Below, one piece after another: positions 9,671 to 21,972 of a DNA stretch of 64,000 bases (positions are counted from its first letter, which is position 1; each line of letters begins with the position of its first letter). This DNA comes from Piper betle (taxonomy: Eukaryota > Streptophyta > Magnoliopsida > Piperales > Piperaceae), in the NCBI GenBank assembly GCA_033002965.1, contig JAURVB010003210.1, positions 1 to 64,000 on the forward strand, written 5' to 3'. Made by a program: the position numbers and the translations under genes. Below the pieces are notes generated by a model. It searched no databases. It worked only from the letters and a program-made list of their open reading frames with translations, and was not told the DNA's origin.

Positions 9671-12538
9671 ATGGCGGCCACCTCCTCGCGACCGACGGCC
9701 ATGGCCGCCAACGTCACCCCCGTCCAGGTCGCCTTCATCGTCGATCGCTACCTATCCGACCACCGCTTCACCAAGACCCTCGCCGTCTTCCGATCCGAGG
9801 CCTCCGACCTCCTCTCCTCCACCAAAGGCAAAGAGCTTGCTATAACTTCTTTGATCTATTTATTTGGCGATTTTGATCGATCCGTCGGTTGTTTGCAGGC
9901 GCCCAATTATCTGCTAAGCTTGGCGGCGATTTTGGAGGAGTACATCAGCCTCAAGGAGCAGCGGGTGATCGTTGATCAGGAGAAGTGCCGGGTCGAAGCA
10001 TCGGTACAGAGCATCCAGGACGCGCTGCGGTCGTATAACTCGGCGGTTCCAACCATCCCTCCGCCACCTAGCGGTGCCTCTTTCTCCCCGCTTTCCCACT
10101 TGACGCCGGTGGGGCAGAGCGAGCCGCGCAAGACGGTATCCCCGAGCCCCGCAAATGGTAATTCTTTCGCCAATTCTGTGCTTAAATTTCCATGCTTTTG
10201 GTGTGGATCTTTCATTTTGTTTCCTTGGAAAAAAGTTATGATCTTCCAATTCGTGTTCTTAATATTGTGGCGAAAAAGGAGGATCCATTATTTTCTTTTT
10301 TGTTAATCATACTGTTTGTTTTGTAGAGGAAAAATATATGTTTCAATCTTTTTGCATCCAATGTATGATTTTTAAGGTCCCATTGCCATGCAACCCATTT
10401 GTGTTTTAACATAAACATAGTGTGGATTTATATGCACAAATTCGTTGCGTTTACCAGAGGAAGAATTAAGATTATAGATGGGGGCATTTATGAGAGGTAG
10501 AAGGATCTTAGATGATAGAGTGAAGTCAAATCTAGTAAGCTTTGTAAGGTAAAGGTTAAACAAAGAGGAATAAGGGGGGGAACAGTATTATATGTGATCA
10601 GAACAATGCTTTCTATTTTATTCTTTGCCTTTATACATTGCAGTCTACCACCACTTTTTGCTGCGAAGATCATATTGTGCCGGTATAATGCATCGGGCCA
10701 TGAATCATATCCGTTATTCATAGTTCAAAGTGGTGAAAATATTTATATAAATGTCACCTGCATCTGGTGGCTGTAGATGAGACAAGGAAAGTAACTGTGG
10801 TGTATGTCGCTTGATAGACTTGTACCCGTACTTACATCGTCTATTCCCCCACTCTATCAATGATGTCTGCAGTCACTGCAAAGGCTGCCTCGTGTTCTTA
10901 ACATGCATCCGGCACTAAATCATATCTCTTCTTGACAGTATGAAATGGTCAATTTTATGAGTCTAATGTCTTTTGTGCTGTTATAGGAAATTGGACCTCC
11001 CTCTGATTGATTGATAAACGAATTAAAATTATCTATAAAATTATTTTTCTTGTTGCCTGATGAACTTATGCCGGATATGTCTGATTAATTTTTTAGGTCG
11101 CCGTTCGTCTAATTTCTCACCAATCCAAAGCCAGCTTTTCCAGCTCCAAACCCGTTGAGACCTGCCATCATCTCAGCTTCAGGCATGGAGCTTCCATCTA
11201 ATAACAAGGGGAAAGTATCTAAGGCTTCCTCTGATCCAACGCCACCCAAAAAGAGAAATAATGGCCGGTCGACTCCGGGCTTATCTCAAGTTCGAGGTAT
11301 CTTTTTTCTTTTCCCCCTTCTTGCCAACTTCTTGAAAGCAATAACTGGTTATCATTTGTGTTCTGTTTGTTTTTTTACACTGATATTTCATAGTAGGCAC
11401 GCACTGAGGGAACCTCTCACTCAAATGTTCCGAGTGCTCAAATCCCAGTCCTTAATGCAGAAACGAGTTCATGGCAAAGGTCTTCACTTGTTAACAAATT
11501 GTCCAAGAACTCTCCTCAGTCAGAATCGTCAGGTCCTCATACCCCTCCACAATCCTTGCCCCCTCAAAATGAGAAAACTGTTTCTCCTTCTGAGAATTCG
11601 TCTCTTCTACCTGACACTATTAAAGACAATAGCTCTTATGTTGCCACACCCATTGATTGCCAGATGGTATCTACCCAAACAGTTGTTGTTAGTCCCTTTA
11701 AGCACACTACGCATTATGCAACTGATGTCACTTACCGAATATCTCCTCTGGGCAAGCCTAGTGATCCGAAGAGGATCATCAAAGGAGATCACGTAAAAGG
11801 TAGGTTAGATTTTAATGACACCAATGAGAGTACTGTGACCTTCAAAAAACCAATTAGTTCTGAGGCTACTAACTATCTAAATGCAAACGGGGGAGATAAT
11901 TCATTCGACTTCCCTAACTTCGACGTGTTTGGGTCTGATTTCTCACTTTCCGATCTACTGCTTGGCATTGACCTTGATAGTGAAGGAGTTTGTCCCCCGA
12001 GTTTGCACAATGTTGGTCCATCTGCCTCACCTGCGTATGCTACTTTGTATTATACATCTTACTCATCAGCCTCATTCTGAGAGTCTAGTCTTTAATGGTG
12101 GTATATTGATTTACTTGTCTTTTTAATCCCTTGACAGATTTTTTTCTGGAATCAGAAAACAAGGAAAACAACCTGTCAACAATAACTACATTGCTTACCG
12201 AGAAGAATTTTTACTTACAACGTGAGAAGACCTTAAAAAACGTTGGTGCAACAATTTTTACATTATTTGGGTATTAAGATGCGCTGCTGCACAATTGTCG
12301 ATGTTCAATGTGACTTGAAACAGGACCTGAACTTGTGGCTTCTACATCAATTATTAAGAGCATCACGATTTTGAGCCAAGTAAGTGAGGTGCACTGCTAT
12401 ACGTTCATTTTTATAAAATTTCCCATGTACTTCTCATTGACAGTGAATAAATATGCAGTGAAAAGCCAAACAAATGCTGCTACTGGCCGGATAATTGACA
12501 AACGCACGTCCTCAATCTTTGGCGTTCAACATTTTTAA
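9671..12538 (+). CDS. LisH-domain protein, exon structure partly uncertain
   Basis: The N-terminus has a LisH motif (VAFIVDRYLSDHRFTKTLAVF), a dimerisation element, followed by a helical stretch (LEEYISLKEQRVIVDQEKCR) and a long, Ser/Pro-rich, probably disordered region with a basic patch (PPKKRNN). The C-terminal half has an acidic-hydrophobic block (FDVFGSDFSLSDLLLGIDLD). Likely exons: 9671-10157, ~11144-11296, 11397-~12040, 12138-12221, 12324-12383 and 12459-12538 (stop TAA). Three joins are problematic: no GT donor exists between the LisH motif and APNYLLSL; the strong acceptor at 11096 leads to a stop, so a weaker one at 11143 is needed; and the join into the exon at 11397 needs the weak donor CAA/GTTCGA. 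Either non-canonical splicing or small frameshifts are present. The cellular role is not known to me. Confidence 0.65.
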
Positions 12539-13804
12539 TGAACATTTTACCTGAAAAGATCATGACATAGGATCTAGAAGGCTTATCTATTGGAGGTGTT
12601 CTTTTACTCTTTTGGTCAAGTTCTTACTGGATAATATTTTGTAGCTGTTGGAAAAGTACAACGAACAACAGTTAAATTGACATGTATGATCTCATGAGTT
12701 CTGCATGCATGCTTCTCCCAAATTACTTTTTTTCTTTTTTCCTTATTTTTTTGGCATTCTTATTTCGTGTTCGCAGTTATCATGCTTCATTCGAAGATGC
12801 AAAATTAACAGTCGTTACGGTCCTGTAATATGACGGGTCTTTAACATTTTTTTCGAAAACTCCTATAATAATTAAAATTTATCGAAAGTATACATACGGT
12901 CTACGGAGAACCAGAACATAATGATCAAGAAGCATCTTATCTATGGTACAAGTGACGACTGGTCATATAAACGTTTCTAACCGAGTTTGTTTATAGAAGA
13001 AACTTATCAAACAAGAGAACAGTTTTTATGCGAGCCCCCTTTGTGCCCTCAAGTAAAACACACGGCAGTAATTCTTTGTTTGGTGTTCATGGCACCCATA
13101 GATTTGTTTCATTAATCATTAGGTACAGAACGACTTGACGTAGGAATAAATATAGTAGTGTCGATTGTGAAGTCAGATCGATGACGATTGAATATTTACA
13201 TCTTTTTTATTTTGGGATGTCTCGGAAGAGACAACGTCATTGTATACGATACGTAATTTCCTAATTGGCTATTTTTGCACTCAAGCTATAAATTATTTTA
13301 TCAAAGACATTTGAACATCTTGGCCATTTTAGACGGATGAGAACACCTTTTTTGAACAATGACAAAATGAAGACTAGTCATGAGATAAAAGTCCTTAATT
13401 GACTTTTTGGGTAAATAACACGTTATTGTATGCATAACAAGACGTATACGAGTTTGCTCATGTGGTCATATTCTAGCAACACATCAAAGTAAAAATCTGT
13501 GAGATTAACATGGTCCAATCAATGAAGGATCCAGTGACCCACCTGGTTTGGTAAAGACGATTGGCATCCTTTGACATTGAAGATTATTATGCATAGAGTT
13601 TGGTCATGCAAGCAAATGTGCTGGAGCTCATACCTCGCCTATAAATGGTTGATGCTCCCATTTGATCTTCTCAGTAGAAACCAAAATTGGACACAAACAT
13701 CATCAAAGAGCACCTTGATAGAAGATCACCGGCTTTATTTTGATATCAGTTCATTTTATAACAACGTCTAAGTATAAGGTAGCTAGCTCCCCTTGTTTCA
13801 CAAC
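12539..13804. other. Spacer and promoter of laccase A
   Basis: No gene is recognised. Short open frames here lack any familiar motif. The last ~170 bases contain the TATA box and 5' UTR of laccase A. Confidence 0.4.
13640..13646 (+). promoter_or_regulatory. TATA box of laccase A
   Basis: TATAAAT in the context GCCTATAAATGG, about 160 bases before the ATG at 13805. Laccase B has a TATA-like element at nearly the same distance. Confidence 0.55.
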
Positions 13805-13928
13805 ATGGGTCACCTTTCCATGTTGCTAGCAGTTTGTGCTTGTGCACTGCTGCTATATTCCTCTGCGGCATCTGCAGCAATTGTTCGCCACACGTTCCGG
13901 GTAAATTATCGTCTTCGTTCATGCACGT

Positions 13929-13959
<31 letters not shown>

Positions 13960-16558
13960 ACATCCCAATACAGGATATATATACAATTACCAATGTTAGT
14001 CTTCTAATGGGGGTGTGGCAGCTGTGTATGTATGCAATTGCGACGAGCGGGGAAGTTCTTTGTAACTTATAATTTTCTATACTTCTTCTATGCAGATTGG
14101 TAACTACACAGTTCAACCCTTATGTGAAGATCATGTCATTGTTGCGGTGAACAACCAGCTCCCTGGCCCTCTTATTACTGCTACAGAAGGTGACCAAGTC
14201 ATCGTGGAGGCCATCAACGAGTCGCCATACAATGTCACTGTTCATTGGTAAGGCCAATATTTCGAACCATTATCAATCCAACTTCATGTTATTACATTCA
14301 ATCACTTATATGTGGAAGCTCTATATATATATATATGGTTTTATATGTAGGCATGGATTGTTCCAGCGGTTCACCCCTTGGGCAGACGGGCCAGCGTATG
14401 TAACTCAGTGTCCAATCATGCCGGGAAATAGGTACACCTACCGGTTCAACGTCTCCGGGCAAGAAGGCACACTATGGTGGCACGCCCACTTCTCAATGCT
14501 CCGAGCCACTGTCTACGGCGGTCTCATCATCCGCCCAAGAGGAAGGAACCTCTTCCCCTTCGTACGCCCCAATCGGGAAATTCCCATCATACTAGGTATA
14601 TGCATATGTATATTGACATTATTAATATTTTAAATACTTATATTTTTGCTATTGTTATGAAATTGATATAGCTGGCATCATATACATAATTATGAATTAA
14701 AATGAATATATGGAACGCAGGGGAGTGGTGGAATGACAATGTGATGGATGTAGAGGAGAGAATGATAGAATCTGGTCGGGGGCCAGACCAGTCCAGTGCC
14801 TATACTCTCAATGGATTGCCCGGTCCCTTCTATCCCTGCTCCAGCGGCAGTAAGTCATATTAGCTTTTCCTATCTAAAACTTTTTACTGTTATATTTCTT
14901 TGTTACCAAATTGTAGTTCCATTTATATACGAACGACCCAGATTAATTAGAACCTGCAGATATTCTAAATACTTTAAATTAAATGGTTCTAATTTGAATT
15001 TCGTTGTACATGTTGCATGTCGTGAGCCAACAATTTAAAGGGAGCAACTTTTACCCCTCTATATATTTCTAGTTGATTTTTTATCGGCATTTGCACATCT
15101 AACTTAACTATCTATATATATATATATCTTTGTAACAGCATTTAGAGTAAGGGTGGTGAGGGGAGAAACGTACCTGCTACGACTTGTCAATGCTGCAGTC
15201 AATAACCAGCTCTTCTTCAAGGTGGCCGGCCACAACCTCACCGTCGTCGCCATCGACGCTGCCTACACCGATCCCTACCCGACCGACGTAGTCGTTCTTG
15301 CCCCCGGCCAGACAACCGACGTCCTCCTCAACGCCAACCAGACTCGAGGGCGATACTACATGGCCGCCCACCCCTACCTCTCCGCCCCACTCCCCGCCAA
15401 CAGCAACAACACCGCTGGCATCATCGAATACGCAAACGCCCCAAACCCGAACGCTGAGCCGGTCATGCCCGACCTACCGGCATTCGACGACACCCCCACA
15501 GCCCACCGGTTCTACACCAGCATCAACAGTCTCACCAGGAATAGAAGGGTCTACTCGAGGGCGCCCTTCCGAGTCGACGAGCGCATGTTCATGACCTTCG
15601 GACTCAACCAAAACCCTTGTGAACCCGGCGAGTCCTGCACCACGCGATTCGCCGCGAGCATGAACAACATATCCTTCCAGCTCCCCACCACCCTCTCCAT
15701 GCTGGAGGCGCATTATCGGAACTTGCCGGGCACCTTCACCGACGATTTCCCGGACAACCCCGAGGTGGTGTTCGACTTCACGAACACCACTGCGGCGGAC
15801 GCGTTCCGGACGTCGGAGAGGGGGACGAGGGTGAAGAGGTTGGCGTTCGGGACGACTGTGGAGGTGGTGCTACAGAACACGGCGGTGTTGCTTACGGAGA
15901 ACCATCCCATTCACCTGCATGGCTTCAACTTCTACGTCTTAGGGCAAGGGTTCGGCAACTTCAACCGGACTAGGGATGAGCCTAACTTCAACCTGGTTAA
16001 CCCTCAAGAGCGTAACACCATTGCAGTCCCGGTCGGTGGATGGGCCGTAATCCGTTTCTTCGCCAACAACCCTGGTAAGTATTGTTGAGAAGAGTCCGAT
16101 ATCTAAAGGGTTATTTGTTGTGATATCAAGTTGAACTTTGAACTGATTAATCATTTTAAATAAGCCCTAAACATTTTGCATTACTAAACATAAGTATAAT
16201 AGTAGCGATTTGTATATATATATATATATGTGTGTGTGTGTGAAGGCAGTGCCTTCTTTCATACTGTGGCTAGTCACGGTGGGCAAGGCACACTTTCCAT
16301 TCTTGAATTCCTAATAATTAATTAGTGGGCCGATTATAAATCTTAAATCTTAAACTAAACAAGTAATTATAGATAATTATCTAATTTTTTTATCATTTAA
16401 ATGATTTTTATATGTTTTGGTTTACAGGTGTATGGTTGATGCATTGCCATTTGGATGTGCATGTACCCTGGGGCCTGGCAATGGCATTCGTAGTAGAGAA
16501 TGGACCCGCTCCTCATCTAAGGGTGCCCGAACCACCCGCTGATCTTCCCCGCTGCTAG
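13805..16558 (+). CDS. Laccase A (secreted multicopper oxidase)
   Basis: Laccase (EC 1.10.3.2), oxidising phenolics with reduction of O2 to water in the cell wall space. Six exons, all with clean GT-AG joins: 13805-13900, 14096-14247, 14351-14595, 14721-14849, 15139-16074 and 16428-16558, giving 562 residues, normal for a plant laccase. Exon 1 is a signal peptide ([20 protein letters not shown]). All four copper-binding blocks are present: HWHG across the exon 2/3 join, WWHAHFS, HPIHLHG and [13 protein letters not shown]. The protein ends PPADLPRC, a typical plant laccase tail. Many N-glycosylation sequons are visible. Wording such as [14 protein letters not shown] recalls the LAC14/LAC15 side of the family from memory, but this is untested. 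It lies tail-to-tail with laccase B, its closest relative here. Confidence 0.95.
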
Positions 16559-18260
16559 GAAGTGTGCTAGCAGCTTCAAAGTTGGATGATTGGTTCATTG
16601 AAATTCTAATTTTCATTCAATTATCATTTTTAGAATAAAGATATCGGCTAGAAAAAAATAATGTGTGGCCATATGCAATTGTATCGTGTAAAGTCGTGCT
16701 CTTCAGCATATATTTAATGATCTGGTTACTTGCTAAGATCAAATAATTAAGTGCCAGTTAAACATATAGATCATGTGGATATCAGTAATATAGCAAAATC
16801 TATTACTGATGTGAAGGAAATTTGAATAAAATTTTTATATTGGTATTTTTTGTGATAAATTTAAATCATGAATGACAAATTTTGTTGCCCATGCGCATAT
16901 ATGTGCTTCCGTAATTGCTAAATTATATGCATTAATTTTATCGTCAAGGAATACTAATCCGCGTAGGTGGGTCAGCTGGAGCTTTCATTGATTAGAATTT
17001 AGAACAGAAAATTTTCATCTGGAAAAGATTGAGTACGTACTTAGTGTTATTTATGAGGGAGGTAAGACTAAATCAAATGATTCTCTTTTCTTACCAAGTC
17101 TGTGAGATGGATTAATAGTCTTAAATTACCACTTGGGCAAAATCATGTATTTGTCAATTGTTTGTGGGGAAAAAATGTATAGCCTTGACAACAGAAATTT
17201 TGCCACGAAAAAGTCAATTGAGTGCAAGCAAGTCTTCTTTGTATCATTGTTAAACCACGGTGCTTTCGAAAAAAAACTGGCGATTAGAGTTTCACTCATG
17301 TTCTCACCAACTGATTAAGATATATGAGGAAATTTAGGAGGACTTTGTTATATTTTTCATTCAAAACGAGTGAAGATTATGGGCGTCTTGACAGGTCAAT
17401 GATCTTTACGATTCTGACTTCACCCTCACAGCTTAAGATGTCTAATTGCTTTTGTTATAATTTCTTCCTGCATGTTGCTAAGAGCCACGAATAAGTCAAT
17501 GTCAATATTATGTTTGTTTGCTAATTAATTAATATATTGTCGAACTCATTTTTATAATTGCTGTTAACTAAATGCATATACGTACACATACATCATATTT
17601 TTGTTAAATGCACTTACACTGTATATAATTTTTTAAATGAATACACATATATGATACTATTTGAAAGTTTTAATGAAATCGCTTATAATTTATGTGGAGA
17701 TAATTATTTATCGAAGTAGGTGATGGAGCGAATATTAGATAACAAAGCGTTAGGAACACCCAATTTACAAGAGCATTTAATTAGGTAATTAATCCATTTA
17801 ATTTGTCATTGACTATGTATGATTAAAGTGGTTTACCGGATTTATTGAATGACATTCACAGTTCGGTTAAAAGAGGAATTGAAATACAATCATATCACAT
17901 CCAGATTGATCATCAAGAGATTGTTTTTATTAGAGATAACAATGAATTAAGAACACCATAAGTAGTACTGCAATAACAAGAAGCTCATTAAAACAATTGT
18001 GATGTCAAAACAAGCCAACAACTTACATGATTTAATTTTTCTTTAAAAAAAGATAAAATTGCGACTGTTGTATATGGAATCATGAAAGATGACCCAAGTT
18101 TTCTAAGAATCAGAAAATGTGGATACACTATTGTTGCACAAACACCGGCGGGTATACGTAAGGAAAGTTTTATTCTGAAAATGATCGTCAATGGAAACCA
18201 CTTTTAGTAAAATAAGTATTCGATTAATTAAGGCGCCAAAACAGCATTGCTCTTAATTAA
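16559..18260. other. Spacer between convergent laccases A and B
   Basis: No gene. The stretch at about 16966-17300 resembles, in the same orientation, the sequence at about 20990-21265 upstream of laccase B; both contain CACTTGGGCAAAATC followed by similar words. It may be a leftover of a duplicated promoter region. Confidence 0.4.
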
Positions 18261-20736
18261 TTAGCATCGTGGCAGATCAGCCGGTGGCGGGACCAGCCTT
18301 TGTGTAGGAGCGGGTCCATCGTCTATCTCAAACACCATTTGAAGGCCCCACGGAACGTGCACATCCAAGTGGCAGTGCATCAACCATACACCTGTTTATG
18401 TCCATCCCACCCAAAAATTAGCCACAGTTACCGATCAAAGCCAAGCATTAATACCTTAATCATCTTATTAATTAATCTTTTACCATGGGTGTCTCATTAG
18501 TGCAAACTACTAAAATTAATTGAGTGTAATTATTTATTATAATTATATCTTTCAAATTCTATGAATTATAACGATTTGAACTAACAAGAACAGAGATTGC
18601 TGTAACACTTGCTACCCTAAATCCGTTCAGATGATTACGTATTCTTAAGCTTAAGATGAATTGAAGAAGAGAACATGGTATGTACATACGGTTTTTCTTA
18701 CCAGGATTGTTGGCGAAGAACCGGATAACCGCCCATCCACCGACGGGGACGGCAATGGTGTTTCGCTCTTGAGGGTTAATCAGGTTGAAGTTGGGCTGCT
18801 CCCTTGTCCGGTTGAAGTTGCCGAACCCTTGTCCAACCACGTAGAAGTTGAACCCATGCAGGTGCATGGGATGGTTCTCCGTCGACACCACCGCCGTGTT
18901 CTGCAGCACCATCTCTACTGTCGTCCCGAAGGGCAGCCTCTTCACCCTCGTACCCCTCTGCGCCGGCAGGAAGTTCTGCGCCTCGGCGACGTTGGTGAAG
19001 TTGAACACCACCTCGGGGTTGTCGGGGAAGTCGTCGGTGTAGATACCGGACACGTTTCTGAAGTGTGCCTCCAACATGGAGAGCCTGTTGGGGGTTGGAA
19101 GGAGATGTTGTTCATGCTAGCAGATAGGCGAGAGCCGTTCAACACCGGGCTGCAGTTCTCACCGGGTCCGCAGGGGTTCATGTTCAATCCGAAGGTGACG
19201 AACATGCGCTGGTCGATCCTGTAGGGCACCCTTGGGTACACCTTCCTACCACGGCTGAGACTCCTGAGGGCGGTGTAGAACCGGTGGGCGGTGGGCGTGT
19301 CGTTGAATGCCGGAAGGACGGGCATGACCGGATTGGCGTTGGGATTGGGGGCGTTGGAGTACCGGATTATGCCGGTGGTGGTAGAGTTGTTGGGGTTTAG
19401 GACGGCGGCGGTGGAGAAGTAGGGGCGGGCGGCCATGTAGTACACCCCAGGCGACTGGTTGGCCCGGAGAAGGACGTCGACGGTCTGCCCCGGGGCGATG
19501 ACGACGACGTCGGTGTTGTAGGGGTCGGTGTAGGCAGCGTCGGCGGCCACGACGGTGAGGTTGTGGCCGGCAACTCGGAAGAAGTGCTGGTTATTGACTG
19601 CAGAATTGATTATTCGGAGCAGGTAGGTTTGTCTCGGCACCACCGTCATGCTAAACGCTGTTAATTAAGATCATTAAGGTACTAATTAATTATTGTAATC
19701 ATTAATTAAGAACAAAGAAAATTATGATAAATAAAAATATTAAAAGGTTGATGCATATAAAACTATATATATGTTAACGAGAAGATCACTTACTGCCGCT
19801 AGAACAGTTATAGAGGCTACCGGGCAAGCCATTGATGGTGTAGGCGTTGGACTCTTCCGGCCCGAGGCCGGATGCTAGAAATGCCTCTTCTACCTCGATC
19901 ACATTGCTATTCCACCACTCCCCTGCAGACATTTATATATGTATATTAATCCACTTTCAATAATTTTTATTTAATTAAGGACTTATTAAGCAAATGCTAG
20001 CTATACGATGACAATATGAATCGAAAATTACCTATTATGATGGGAATTTCCCGGTCGGGGCGGACGAAGGGGAAGACATTCCTTCCTCTTGGGCGGATGA
20101 TGAGACCGCCGTAGACAGTGGCTCGAAGCATTGAGAAGTGGGCGTGCCACCATAGTGTGCCTTCTTGTCCCGTGACGTTGAACCGGTAGGTGTATCTATT
20201 TCCCGGCATGATTGGACACTGAGTTACATAGGATGGCCCGTCTGCCCAAGGGCTGAACCGCTGGAACAATCCATGCCTACATATATACAAAATTACCACA
20301 AATTGAGCGTTCAATTCATTGATTGAATATGATCATATGAATCGGTTGAATTATATTGGCCTTACCAATGAAGAGTGACATTGTAAGGCGACTCGTTGAT
20401 CGCAACGACGATGACCGTGTCACCCTCTGTGACATTAATGAGAGGGCCAGGCAATTGGTTGTTAACTGCAACAATGGTTCGATTTTGGCACAAGGGTTGA
20501 ACGGTGTGGTTGCCAATCTGCAGATAAGAAGTACATAGAATATAAATAAAGAACTTCGAATATCCCCGCTACTGATCCTGTATTGGAATGGTATAGCAAG
20601 CTAATATAATTATGCCGTGCATGAAGAAGCTATATATTACTCGGAATGTGTAGTTAACGATTGCTGCAGATGCCACAGAGGAATAGAGCAGCAGTGCACC
20701 GGCACAAACTGCCAGTAACATGGATAGATGACCCAT
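18261..20736 (-). pseudogene. Laccase B, frameshifted copy
   Basis: Same six-exon structure as its neighbours: 20641-20736, 20366-20517, 20032-20276, 19794-19922, 18702-19657 and 18261-18391. The signal peptide ([20 protein letters not shown]) is nearly identical to that of laccase A. Copper blocks HWHG, WWHAHFS, HPMHLHG and MHCHLDVH are all encoded. Exon 5 is 956 bases, one fewer than the 957 of laccase C: near 19085-19095, where A and C encode [15 protein letters not shown] lacks one base and the frame changes after SFQPPT. All splice sites and downstream codons are otherwise intact, so the lesion is either recent or a sequence error. If real, the product would lose the last two copper-binding blocks. 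With the base present the protein would have about 569 residues. Confidence 0.9.
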
Positions 20737-20898
20737 GTTACGAAACAAGCTGAGGAGCTGGTTTAGCCGCTGGAAAATGATGAACCCAAAATCAAAAGCA
20801 ACCAATTTGTTTTGCTACACAAGTTCCAATGGAACCGCTTGATGAAGACGCAGGTCTCTCAATGTGTTTAGTTTCCGAGAGATTGGACAGAAACAGCA

Positions 20899-20909
20899 CC
20901 TATTTGTAG
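20899..20909 (-). promoter_or_regulatory. TATA-like box of laccase B
   Basis: The minus strand reads CTACAAATAGG about 165 bases upstream of the ATG, the same distance as CCTATAAATGG in laccase A. It may be a diverged TATA box. Confidence 0.35.
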
Positions 20910-21904
20910 ATGGGGTTCCAGCTTATGCCTAATGATTTCGTGCTTGAACAAGTAATATTTTGAATGCTATTTGTCAAAGAATGCTCTCCGATTCAAGGAA
21001 GGTCGGTCAGAGGAGGAACCTTCATTTGTAAGACCTAGCAAACATGTCAACATGAAAAATGTTGAATCGCATATAGATATACTGTGCAAGACCAAATCAA
21101 CTGGCTCAGATGAAATGTGATCTTATCCAGCTAATTAAAAAGTACCCACTTGGGCAAAATCGAGCATTTGTTATGAATCCATGATATATCATGCATGGCC
21201 TTGGTAAGCCAATAATCTTCTCTTCTTGTCATTGTTCAAAGTTGCGTGTTCACATCAATTTAGAAATGTCAAAGGACTAATTGCAATGGCTTAAATGGAT
21301 ATTAAAATATGAACAGTTCTAGTTGGTGATTACCAATCAACCCACCCAATTAATATTCTTCATCAATCTGACTTCTCAATGGAGGCTATTATTTTCAACG
21401 TGACTGGTTAATGGAAGGCGAAGTTTCTTCCTAGCTAATTTATGTAACGATTAATATTGAATCTGTATATGTAACTCTGCAGTATCTTAGTTTCGATGGC
21501 GGCTTCTACAATCAAAGTTATGATATGTATATATATGATGGCTATCATAGCAACGCGGTGTTTTAGTCGTCTTTGATTGAAAACTTGGAATTCATGCATC
21601 TAATTATGTTGCAGTTTTTAATCACTAATATTATATTATATTTCTGTTTGTCGCCAAGTTCTTTTGACTATTAGCTCCTCCCATGAATCCAACATAAAAT
21701 AATCTATTCTACCTTTTTTTAAAGTAAAAGGTGCTCACCACACGGCTCTGTAAATAATCTATTCCGCAAGGGCTGCATGATTTCAATAATTTGTTAATTC
21801 CTCGCTGTTAGTATCTATTAATGCATAGGGACTAGAGTATTATTTAAATATATTGGGTTTAATTATGTTGAATGTTCGACTTGATTATGTTCTTAATATA
21901 TAGC

Positions 21905-21909
<5 letters not shown>

Positions 21910-21970
<61 letters not shown>
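21910..21970. repeat. (AT)n microsatellite, ~60 bp
   Basis: About thirty uninterrupted AT units, the longest simple repeat in the window. Confidence 0.95.

Positions 21971-21972
<2 letters not shown>

Noticed and set aside
18661..19224. 187-codon plus-strand open frame over laccase B.
   Set aside because: It is the antisense shadow of laccase exon 5, where GC-rich codons keep opposite frames open. The same applies to long opposite frames over laccases A, C and D.
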